This document shows, in pieces, positions 1 to 5,024 of a DNA stretch of 7,945 nt. Under the pieces are notes generated by a model, which had not been told where the DNA came from, searched no databases, and was given only the letters and a program-made list of their open reading frames with translations. Positions within the stretch are counted from its first letter, which is position 1; each line of letters opens with the position of its first letter. The stretch comes from JBBPYA01 sp038200385 (GTDB lineage: Bacteria; Actinomycetota; Actinomycetes; Mycobacteriales; Geodermatophilaceae): positions 1 to 7,945 of the forward strand of contig JBBPYA010000301.1 in assembly GCA_038200385.1 (NCBI GenBank), given 5' to 3'. A program made the position numbers and the translations under genes.

Positions 1-4
1 GTAC

Positions 5-12
5 CTTTCCTC
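5..12 (-). promoter_or_regulatory. Ribosome binding site of a gene just outside the left edge
   Basis: On the minus strand these bases read GAGGAAAG, a strong Shine-Dalgarno match placed directly after the stop codon of the AtpZ/AtpI-like gene. The window ends four bases further on, so the start codon it serves must lie just outside. Its position behind an AtpZ/AtpI-like gene suggests the next gene belongs to the ATP synthase operon (an atpI or atpB homologue); that identity is inference, since none of its coding sequence is visible. Confidence 0.5.
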
Positions 13-15
13 ACG

Positions 16-228
16 TCAGGGTCGTAGCTGCTTCCGGAACGACAGGACCGTATAACAGGCCGCCGCGACGACTCCGAGCAGGAGGCCGATCAGCACGAAG
101 GCCGGGGACGTGCCTGCCGCCTTGTCCAGCAGCCAACCCAGGCCCAGCCCCAGCACCAGGCAGAGCGCGACGACGATACCGAGGCTCAACAGCGAGGATG
201 CTGCTGATCTGGCGGGCTGCTCGGGCAT
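16..228 (-). CDS. AtpZ/AtpI-family small membrane protein
   Basis: A 70-residue protein with two predicted transmembrane helices, about residues 14-34 and 42-61, joined by a short loop (GWLLDKAAGTSP) and ending in a basic tail (FRKQLRP). The G-W-L-L-D element before the loop and the glycine-spaced second helix are typical of AtpZ/AtpI-like proteins encoded at the head of F-type ATP synthase operons. The family is linked to c-ring assembly and, for AtpI/AtpZ pairs, to divalent cation transport; which applies here cannot be told. The ATG at 228 is preceded on the minus strand by AGGGTGA, a usable ribosome binding site. The gene follows the adenosyltransferase gene by about 50 bp on the same strand and is followed by a ribosome binding site at the window edge, so it probably heads or bridges into the atp operon. 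Confidence 0.75.
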   Translation of the reverse strand: MPEQPARSAASSLLSLGIVVALCLVLGLGLGWLLDKAAGTSPAFVLIGLLLGVVAAACYTVLSFRKQLRP

Positions 229-280
229 GGGTCACCCTAGCGGCCCGACGGCGTCCTGCCCCAGTCGGTCCCGGGCCGGC

Positions 281-853
281 TCAGCGATTGGCGCCGGGTA
301 CCCACTGGACGTCGCCGTCGGGGTTGGCGATCCGGGCCAGGATGAACAGCAGATCGGACAACCGGTTCAGGTAGGTCAGCGTCAGCGGGTTGGTCCGCTC
401 CCGGTCGGCGTCCAGGAGCGCCCAACCGGCGCGCTCGGCCCGCCGGACCACGGTGCGGGCCACGTGCAGCAGGGCGGCGCCGGGGGTGCCGCCGGGCAGG
501 ATGAAGCTGTCCAGCTTGGCCAGCCGGTCGTTGAACTCGTCGCAGGCCGCCTCCAGCCGGTCGACGTAGACCTGGGTGACCCGCAGCGGCGGGTACTCCG
601 GCTCCGGCACCACCGGCGTGGACAGGTCGGCGCCCACGTCGAACAGGTCGTTCTGCACCAGGGTGAGCACCGCACGCACGTCCTCGGCCAGCTCACCCAG
701 CGCGAGGGCGACGCCCACCGCGCTGTTCGCCTCGTCCACGTCGGCGTACGCAGCGAGCCGGGGGTCGGTCTTGGCGGTCTCGCTCATGTCCCCGAGCCGG
801 GTTCGCCCTCCGTCCCCGGTGCGGGTGTAGATGCGGGTCAGGTGCACGGCCAT
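281..853 (-). CDS. pduO: PduO-type cob(I)alamin adenosyltransferase
   Basis: A 190-residue cytosolic enzyme that transfers the 5'-deoxyadenosyl group of ATP to cob(I)alamin, giving adenosylcobalamin (coenzyme B12). Length matches the PduO/MMAB family. The N-terminal ATP-binding signature TRTGDGGRT is at residues 10-17 and following, then DVDEANSAVG (38-47), FILPGG (117-122), the arginine-rich helix ARTVVRRAER (132-141) and YLNRLSDLLF (161-170); these blocks contain the ATP- and corrin-contacting Arg and Asn residues of the family. The ATG at 853 gives the usual MAVHLTRIYTRTGD start; the ribosome binding site is weak. The gene lies 40 bp after the broken DUF2007-like gene and is divergent from a B12-dependent mutase, which needs the cofactor made here. 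Related actinobacteria carry this gene near the atp operon, which fits the neighbour on the left. Family assignment is firm. Confidence 0.93.
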   Translation of the reverse strand: MAVHLTRIYTRTGDGGRTRLGDMSETAKTDPRLAAYADVDEANSAVGVALALGELAEDVRAVLTLVQNDLFDVGADLSTPVVPEPEYPPLRVTQVYVDRLEAACDEFNDRLAKLDSFILPGGTPGAALLHVARTVVRRAERAGWALLDADRERTNPLTLTYLNRLSDLLFILARIANPDGDVQWVPGANR

Positions 854-892
854 GCCGGCGATGGTAGGCCCGTGGCCCGGCGCCGCCGGACG

Positions 893-1269
893 CTACTGGG
901 GAGTGGCGAAGGGGCCGGCGAGGGAGCGGGCCCGCCCGGCGTCGGCGGGGAAGGTCAGGACCTGGACGCCGCCCCGGCCGCGATCCCGGATGGTGGATCG
1001 GATGCCGGCGTCGGACAGCACCGCGCGCAGTGCCAGCGCCTGGTCCCGTTCGGGCAGCGTCGCCACGGGCTGCAGCAGGCCGGTCGAGTCCGCTTCCGCC
1101 GTGAAGGGGTCGATCCGGGATCCGCCACCCCCGCCGCGGCTACCGGCGCCGCCGCCGCCACCGAAGGCCCACCGGAGGCCCACCGGAGGAAGACCACGAT
1201 GAGCAGGATGACGACGAGGGCGATCACCGGGCCGACCGTGTAGTGCAGGCTGCTCGGCGGGATCGGCAC
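893..1269 (-). pseudogene. DUF2007-like membrane-anchored protein, frameshifted by an 11-bp tandem duplication
   Basis: The reading frame from GTG at 1269 encodes an N-terminal membrane helix (GPVIALVVILLIVVFLRWA, about residues 13-31). In a different frame, ending with TAG at 893-895, lies a plausible soluble domain containing VATLPERDQALALRAVL, AGI and VLTFPADAGRA. The frames are separated by a perfect 11-bp tandem duplication (CCCACCGGAGG at 1168-1178 and 1179-1189). Removing one copy joins them into a continuous 121-residue protein: membrane helix, Gly-rich linker (about 33-47), then a C-terminal domain resembling DUF2007 (putative signal-transducing protein). As it stands, the GTG frame gives about 104 residues with an unrelated tail. 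Causes could be a real null mutation, slipped-strand switching, or an assembly error. It precedes the adenosyltransferase gene on the same strand. The DUF2007 assignment is by pattern only. Confidence 0.72.
1165..1189. repeat. 11-bp tandem duplication causing a frameshift
   Basis: Two adjacent copies of CCCACCGGAGG (1168-1178, 1179-1189), with three matching bases (AGG) to the left, so the repetitive tract is 25 bp. Because 11 is not a multiple of three, the extra copy moves the minus-strand reading frame exactly from the membrane-helix frame to the frame of the downstream domain. Confidence 0.9.
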
Positions 1270-1275
1270 AGCTGG

Positions 1276-1281
1276 AAACTA
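1276..1281 (-). promoter_or_regulatory. Candidate -10 element for the leftward DUF2007-like/adenosyltransferase unit
   Basis: The minus strand reads TAGTTT, six bases before the GTG at 1269, which fits the actinobacterial TANNNT -10 pattern and would place transcription start at or next to the start codon (leaderless). No convincing -35 hexamer is seen at the expected spacing; an inverted repeat (1289-1307) covers that position instead. The call is based on pattern and spacing only. Confidence 0.3.
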
Positions 1282-1288
1282 CTCCGCC

Positions 1289-1307
1289 CGACCGGTGAGT
1301 TCGGTCG
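1289..1307. promoter_or_regulatory. Inverted repeat 1, candidate operator in the divergent region
   Basis: CGACCG (1289-1294) and its reverse complement CGGTCG (1302-1307) are separated by seven bases. The repeat covers the expected -35 region of the leftward candidate promoter. Its inner half-site GACCG/CGGTC is shared with the second inverted repeat 12 bp away. No regulator is identified, and short GC-rich palindromes are common by chance in such DNA. Confidence 0.3.
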
Positions 1308-1318
1308 CACTGGTCGAA

Positions 1319-1333
1319 GGACCGGGCCGGTCC
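1319..1333. promoter_or_regulatory. Inverted repeat 2, candidate operator upstream of the mutase gene
   Basis: GGACCG (1319-1324) and CGGTCC (1328-1333) form a perfect 6-bp inverted repeat around GGC. It overlaps the place where the -35 element of the mutase promoter would be if TAGACT at 1349-1354 is its -10. The GACCG/CGGTC half-sites match those of the repeat at 1289-1307. Confidence 0.3.
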
Positions 1334-1348
1334 GGCAGGCGCCGCCGA

Positions 1349-1354
1349 TAGACT
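1349..1354 (+). promoter_or_regulatory. Candidate -10 element of the mutase gene
   Basis: TAGACT fits the actinobacterial TANNNT -10 pattern. Transcription would begin near 1361 and give a leader of about 80 bases before the GTG at 1440. No good -35 hexamer is visible. I see no cobalamin riboswitch in this leader: it is too short for one and lacks a recognisable B12-box. Confidence 0.3.
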
Positions 1355-1425
1355 CCACGTCCCGGTGAGAGGCGCTTGCCTGCCGCCGGCACACACTCGC
1401 GCCGGCCGCCGCCAGAGCCGCCGCC

Positions 1426-1433
1426 AAAGGAGA
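1426..1433 (+). promoter_or_regulatory. Ribosome binding site that fixes the mutase start
   Basis: AAAGGAGA includes a perfect GGAG core seven bases before GTG at 1440. It favours that start over the in-frame GTG at 1365, which would add 25 residues of low-complexity, arginine-rich sequence with no counterpart in the family. Confidence 0.75.
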
Positions 1434-1439
1434 GCCGTC

Positions 1440-3434
1440 GTGCCCTACCCGTCCTCCGAGGAGCGCGACCGGCCCTGGGTGATGCGGACCTACGCCGGGC
1501 ACTCCTCGCCCGCGGAGTCCAACGCCCTCTACCGGCGGAACCTGGACAAGGGACAGACCGGGCTGTCGGTCGCCTTCGACCTGCCGACCCAGACCGGGTA
1601 CGACGCCGATCACGAGCTGGCCCGCGGGGAGGTCGGCAAGGTCGGCGTACCGATCGCGCACCTCGGCGACATGCGCGCGCTGTTCGACGGGCTCCCGCTG
1701 GAGACCATGAACACGTCGATGACGATCAACGCGACCGCGATGTGGCTGCTCGCGCTGTACCAGGTCGTCGCCGAGGAGCAGGATGCCGACCTGGCGGAGC
1801 TGACCGGGACGACGCAGAACGACATCATCAAGGAGTACCTGTCTCGGGGGACCTACGCCTTCCCGCCCGCGCCGTCGCTGCGGCTGATCACCGACGTCGT
1901 CGCGCACACCGTCGAGGTGATGCCGACCTGGAACCCGATCAACGTGTGCAGCTACCACCTGCAGGAGGCCGGAGCGACGCCGGTGCAGGAGATCGCGTTC
2001 GCCACCTGTACCGCGATCGCCGTACTGGACGCCGTCCGCGACGCCGGGCAGGTGCCCGCCGAACGCTTCGGGGACGTCGTGGCACGGATGTCGTTCTTCG
2101 TCAACGCCGGGGTGCGCTTCGTCGAGGAGATGTGCAAGCTGCGGGCGTTCACCCAGCTCTGGGAGGAGCTGACCCGCGATCGCTACGGCGTGCAGGACGC
2201 CAGACAGCGTCGCTTCCGCTACGGCGTGCAGGTCAACTCCCTCGGGCTCACCGAGGCCCAGCCGGAGAACAACGTCCAGCGGATCGTGCTGGAGATGCTC
2301 GCGGTGACGCTGTCCCGGGACGCCCGGGCCCGCGCCGTCCAGCTCCCGGCGTGGAACGAGGCGCTGGGACTGCCGCGACCGTGGGACCAGCAGTGGTCGC
2401 TGCGGCTGCAGCAGGTGCTCGCCTACGAGACCGACCTGCTGGACTACGACGACCTGTTTGCGGGCTCGGTGGTCGTCGGGGCGAAGGTCGCCGAACTGGT
2501 CGCCGGCGCCCGCGCCGAGATCGACCGGGTGCAGGACATGGGCGGCGCGATCGCGGCCGTGGAGTCGGGTTACATGAAGAGCGCCCTGGTGGCCAGCCTG
2601 GCCGAGCGGCGCCGTCGGCTGGAGTCCGGCGAGGACGTCGTCGTGGGCGTCAACCGGTTCGAGAGCACCGAGCCCAACCCGCTGACCGCGGACCTGGACA
2701 CCTCGATCCTGACCGTCGACCCGGCGGTCGAGGCGGCGGCGGTGGACTCACTGCAGGCCTGGCGCGCCGAGCGGGAGGACTCCGACGTCGCGACCGCGCT
2801 GGACGCGCTGCGGGATGCGGCAAAGACCGAGGCGAACCTGATGGCGGCCTCGCTGCGGTGTGCACGGGTCGGCGTCACGACGGGGGAGTGGGCCCAGGCG
2901 CTGCGGGAGGTGTTCGGTGAGTACCGCGCACCGACCGGGGTCGGCGGATCGCGACCGGCCGGGGAGGCCGGCGGCCCGCTCGCCGCGGTCCAGGAACGGG
3001 TCCGCGCGACCGGCGCCGAGATCGGCGGCCGGTTGCGGATCCTGATCGGCAAACCCGGCCTGGACGGGCACTCCAACGGCGCCGAGCAGATCGCAGTGCG
3101 GGCGCGGGATGCCGGGTTCGAGGTGATCTACCAGGGCATCCGGCTCACCCCGGCGCAGATTGTCGCCGCCGCGGTCGAGGAGGACGTACACGTCGTCGGG
3201 CTGTCCGTGCTGTCCGGGTCCCACCTGTCTGTCGTGCCGGCCGTCGTCGACGGGCTGCGTGAGGCCGGCCTGGACGACGTGCCGGTCGTCGTCGGCGGGA
3301 TCATCCCCGACGCGGACGCCACCGTGCTGCGCTCGCTCGGCGTGGCCCGGGTGTTCACGCCCAAGGACTACGAGCTGACCGACATCATCGCCGAGATCGT
3401 GGCCACCGTCCGGACTTCCCGCGGGCTGTCCTGA
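1440..3434 (+). CDS. ecm: Ethylmalonyl-CoA mutase (Ecm/MeaA), adenosylcobalamin-dependent
   Basis: A 664-residue B12-dependent mutase, predicted to convert (2R)-ethylmalonyl-CoA to (2S)-methylsuccinyl-CoA in the ethylmalonyl-CoA pathway of acetyl-CoA assimilation. A TIM-barrel substrate domain (about 1-490) and a linker precede a B12-binding domain (about 530-664) carrying the DGHSNG motif at 542-547, with H544 as cobalt ligand. Against remembered Propionibacterium methylmalonyl-CoA mutase (offset 71), Tyr89, Gln197, Arg207, Tyr243 and His244 correspond to Y18, Q126, R136, Y172 and H173. Retained Tyr/Arg argue for a dicarboxyl-CoA substrate and against isobutyryl-CoA mutase, which has Phe/Gln there. 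The methylmalonyl-type N-terminal loop with Tyr75 and Met78 is missing. RTYAGHS, FDLPTQTGY, NTSMTINATA and GKPGLDGHSNGAEQ match the Ecm/MeaA group. No crotonyl-CoA carboxylase/reductase gene is visible. The divergent adenosyltransferase supplies the cofactor. Exact substrate is inferred. Confidence 0.88.
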   Translation: MPYPSSEERDRPWVMRTYAGHSSPAESNALYRRNLDKGQTGLSVAFDLPTQTGYDADHELARGEVGKVGVPIAHLGDMRALFDGLPLETMNTSMTINATAMWLLALYQVVAEEQDADLAELTGTTQNDIIKEYLSRGTYAFPPAPSLRLITDVVAHTVEVMPTWNPINVCSYHLQEAGATPVQEIAFATCTAIAVLDAVRDAGQVPAERFGDVVARMSFFVNAGVRFVEEMCKLRAFTQLWEELTRDRYGVQDARQRRFRYGVQVNSLGLTEAQPENNVQRIVLEMLAVTLSRDARARAVQLPAWNEALGLPRPWDQQWSLRLQQVLAYETDLLDYDDLFAGSVVVGAKVAELVAGARAEIDRVQDMGGAIAAVESGYMKSALVASLAERRRRLESGEDVVVGVNRFESTEPNPLTADLDTSILTVDPAVEAAAVDSLQAWRAEREDSDVATALDALRDAAKTEANLMAASLRCARVGVTTGEWAQALREVFGEYRAPTGVGGSRPAGEAGGPLAAVQERVRATGAEIGGRLRILIGKPGLDGHSNGAEQIAVRARDAGFEVIYQGIRLTPAQIVAAAVEEDVHVVGLSVLSGSHLSVVPAVVDGLREAGLDDVPVVVGGIIPDADATVLRSLGVARVFTPKDYELTDIIAEIVATVRTSRGLS

Positions 3435-3459
3435 GCCACTGTCCCCGAGAAGGGCGGGA

Positions 3460-4395
3460 TCAGGAGGCCAGCAGGTGGTCCACCCCGGCCTGCGCGGCGT
3501 CCCGGCTGAGCTGCTGGTCGGCCGAGATGTCGCCGGTGTAGCCGGGGTCGCGGTCCAGGGTGGCCTCGACCAGCACGTTGCCGATCCGGGCGATGGTCAC
3601 CCAGATCCGCTCCTTCGACCCGTCCAGCCCGCTCTCGGAGTCCAGCGCGAAGACCACGAACTCGTCGCCGATGGCCGAGCCGACCGCGGTCACCGTGATC
3701 TGCAGGAACTCGTTGACCGTCGGGCAGGCCCGGGCGTCCTCCTTGAGCTTGACCAGGGCGGCGTTGGCCTGCACCCCGTCGGAGTAGGCCAGCAGATCGG
3801 CGAGCAGCTGGCCGCCGTCGAGCTGGTAGCTGCCGGCCACCCGGTCCCGGGGCGAGGAGTACTGCTCCTGCCAGGTGGGGCCGGTGCACAGACCGGGGAT
3901 GGTCGGCTGGCTGCCGCCGTCGCCGACCGCGGTGGAGGTGGTGGGCACGCCGAACCGTCGAAGCTCGTCCGGCGTGACGAGGGAGCCCAAGTCCAGGGCG
4001 TAGCTGCCCTCGGTGAGCGTGGGCGGGGTGGTGGATGTGCTCGTGCTGCCAGTGCCCTGCGGGGCGCCGCTCGTGGGGGGCGTCGTTGTCGGTGCGGTCG
4101 GGTCCGGGACGGTGGTGGCGGGCGCGGACGGCGTACCCGGCTGAGTCAGCGTCACCGACGGGGCGGGGGCGATCGGGCGCACCGAGGCGTCCTCGCCCAC
4201 CGCGGGCAGCACTAGCGCGACGGCGCCGAGGACCGCGACGACGGCCAGGCCGGTACCGGCCGCTGTGGTGCGCTGCCGGCGGACCCGGCGGCGGCGGACG
4301 TCGGCCAGCCCGCCGCCGGGCTGCTGCTGGACCTGCCGGGCCAACGCGTGCATCCTCCCGCGCAGCTCGTCCTCGGGGGAGCCGGGCTCAGCCAC
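3460..4395 (-). CDS. Single-pass membrane protein, likely anti-sigma factor partner of the adjacent ECF sigma factor
   Basis: A 311-residue protein in four parts: a cytosolic N-terminus of about 46 residues with a basic cluster (RRRRVRRQR, 34-42), one membrane helix (about 47-66), a Thr/Pro/Ser-rich stalk (about 73-130), and an extracytoplasmic domain of about 180 residues. That domain has two cysteines, C170 and C224, that could form a disulfide. The GTG start at 4395 overlaps the sigma-factor stop by 8 bp (GTGGCTGA), implying translational coupling, a usual arrangement for sigma/anti-sigma pairs. The basic cluster beside the helix fits an inside-N orientation. There is no HxxxCxxC zinc anti-sigma motif, so a classical ZAS domain is excluded; the short N-terminus would have to bind sigma another way. 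The external domain could be a sensor, loosely like lipoprotein or PknH-type domains, but I recognise no family. It converges with the mutase gene, 25 bp away. Confidence 0.65.
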   Translation of the reverse strand: MAEPGSPEDELRGRMHALARQVQQQPGGGLADVRRRRVRRQRTTAAGTGLAVVAVLGAVALVLPAVGEDASVRPIAPAPSVTLTQPGTPSAPATTVPDPTAPTTTPPTSGAPQGTGSTSTSTTPPTLTEGSYALDLGSLVTPDELRRFGVPTTSTAVGDGGSQPTIPGLCTGPTWQEQYSSPRDRVAGSYQLDGGQLLADLLAYSDGVQANAALVKLKEDARACPTVNEFLQITVTAVGSAIGDEFVVFALDSESGLDGSKERIWVTIARIGNVLVEATLDRDPGYTGDISADQQLSRDAAQAGVDHLLAS

Positions 4396-4945
4396 GGTCG
4401 TCCCCGTCCCCCAGCAGGGTGGCCATGGCGGCCCGGCCGCGGGACAGCCTCGCCTTGACGGTCCCCTCCGGGACGCCGAGCTGGGCGGCTATCTGGGCGA
4501 CCGGCAGGTCGGCCAGGTAGTGCAGCACAAGCGCCTCCCGTTGGGCCGCGGGCAGCTTCTGCAGCCCGGCGACGAGTTCCACGTGCGTTTCCATCGGTGC
4601 CGGGACCACGACGTCGTGGTCGGTCCCGAACAGCATTCGGCGGGTCTTGCGCCAGCGGCTGACCGACACCCGGTAGGCCACCGTCCGCACCCACGCCAGC
4701 GGATCCTCGTACGTGGAGACCTGCTGCCAGCGGCCCAGCGCCCGCGCGTAGGCCTCCTGGACGGCCTCCTGCGCCTCGTGCCAGTTGCCGATCATCGCGT
4801 AGACCTGGCCCGTGGCGGCCCGGTGGGTGGCGGCGTAGAACTCGGCGAAGTCCCGCTCCTCGGGGCTGTCCCCGGAGCGGATCTCATCGCGGTCGCGGGT
4901 CGCGCGGGGGTCAGGGCCGCCGGGAGGACTGCTCCTCGGGGGCAC
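4388..4945 (-). CDS. SigE-family ECF RNA polymerase sigma factor
   Basis: An extracytoplasmic-function sigma factor that would direct RNA polymerase to a dedicated promoter set. From the GTG at 4945 it is 185 residues: region 2 at about 33-100 (DFAEFYAATHR, then QEAVQEAYARALGRWQQV and DPLAWVRTVAYR), a short linker, and region 4 at about 122-178 with the helix-turn-helix LPVAQIAAQLGVPEGTVKARLSRGR. This matches the actinobacterial SigE-like group. The start is uncertain: GTG at 4981 would add 12 residues but has no ribosome binding site and lies inside a nested inverted repeat (4971-5009), whereas GTG at 4945 follows GGAGG by five bases. The 3' end overlaps the membrane-protein gene by 8 bp, a likely anti-sigma partner. 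No ECF-type autoregulatory promoter could be recognised. Family call firm, start tentative. Confidence 0.88.
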   Translation of the reverse strand: MPPRSSPPGGPDPRATRDRDEIRSGDSPEERDFAEFYAATHRAATGQVYAMIGNWHEAQEAVQEAYARALGRWQQVSTYEDPLAWVRTVAYRVSVSRWRKTRRMLFGTDHDVVVPAPMETHVELVAGLQKLPAAQREALVLHYLADLPVAQIAAQLGVPEGTVKARLSRGRAAMATLLGDGDDRG

Positions 4946-4950
4946 CACCA

Positions 4951-4955
4951 CCTCC
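4951..4955 (-). promoter_or_regulatory. Ribosome binding site supporting the inner sigma-factor start
   Basis: The minus strand reads GGAGG here, followed after five bases by GTG at 4945. It lies inside the longer frame beginning at 4981, so it decides between the two starts in favour of the shorter protein. Confidence 0.5.
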
Positions 4956-4970
4956 GCACCGGCGCTCACA

Positions 4971-5009
4971 CCGATGCACACGCGGCAGGCCCGCGCGAGG
5001 TTGCATCGG
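4971..5009. repeat. Nested inverted repeat at the 5' end of the sigma-factor gene
   Basis: An outer pair of perfect 8-bp arms, CCGATGCA (4971-4978) and TGCATCGG (5002-5009), encloses an inner hairpin with 5-bp arms CGCGG (4981-4985) and CCGCG (4991-4995) around a 5-base loop. In RNA this gives 13 base pairs with an asymmetric internal loop. It sits in the gap between the divergent sigma and crotonase genes, reaching to 16 bp before the crotonase ATG. It could be a structured leader of the sigma mRNA, an operator with half-sites 31 bp apart (about three helical turns), or both. There is no U-tract, so a factor-independent terminator is unlikely. Confidence 0.5.
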
Positions 5010-5012
5010 CTC

Positions 5013-5018
5013 TAGAGT
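5013..5018 (+). promoter_or_regulatory. Candidate -10 element of the crotonase-family gene, leaderless geometry
   Basis: TAGAGT ends six bases before the ATG at 5025 and fits the actinobacterial TANNNT -10 pattern. Transcription would start at about the start codon, consistent with the lack of a good Shine-Dalgarno sequence. No -35 element stands out. Confidence 0.35.
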
Positions 5019-5024
5019 GACCTC

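Noticed and set aside
110..1243. Long plus-strand open frame opposite the adenosyltransferase and the broken gene
   Set aside because: It encodes low-complexity Gly/Arg/Val/Gln-rich sequence with no domain, typical of the complement of high-GC genes, while the minus strand has clear family motifs.
1365..1439. Upstream GTG start of the mutase adding 25 residues
   Set aside because: The added residues are Arg/Ala-rich and unlike the family, and a strong AAAGGAGA lies correctly before the GTG at 1440.
1270..1439. Cobalamin riboswitch between the adenosyltransferase and mutase units
   Set aside because: The gap is only 170 bp shared by two divergent promoters, and I find no B12-box or the expected multi-stem layout.
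1376..2920. Long plus-strand frame overlapping the mutase gene
   Set aside because: Arg/Gly/Ala-rich shadow in another frame; the mutase frame carries all conserved motifs.
1440..3434. Calling the mutase methylmalonyl-CoA or isobutyryl-CoA mutase
   Set aside because: The N-terminal Tyr75/Met78 loop of methylmalonyl-CoA mutase is missing, and the retained Tyr/Arg pair (Y18, R136) does not fit isobutyryl-CoA mutase; many segments match Ecm/MeaA.
3439..3463. Possible bidirectional terminator between the mutase and the membrane-protein gene
   Set aside because: Only a weak bulged pairing (CTG-TCCC with GGGA-T-CAG) or a 3-bp inner stem can be drawn, with no U-tract on either side.
3475..4215. 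Plus-strand frame opposite the membrane protein
   Set aside because: Gly/Arg/Val-rich antisense shadow without domain features; the minus strand gives helix, stalk and domain and overlaps the sigma gene neatly.
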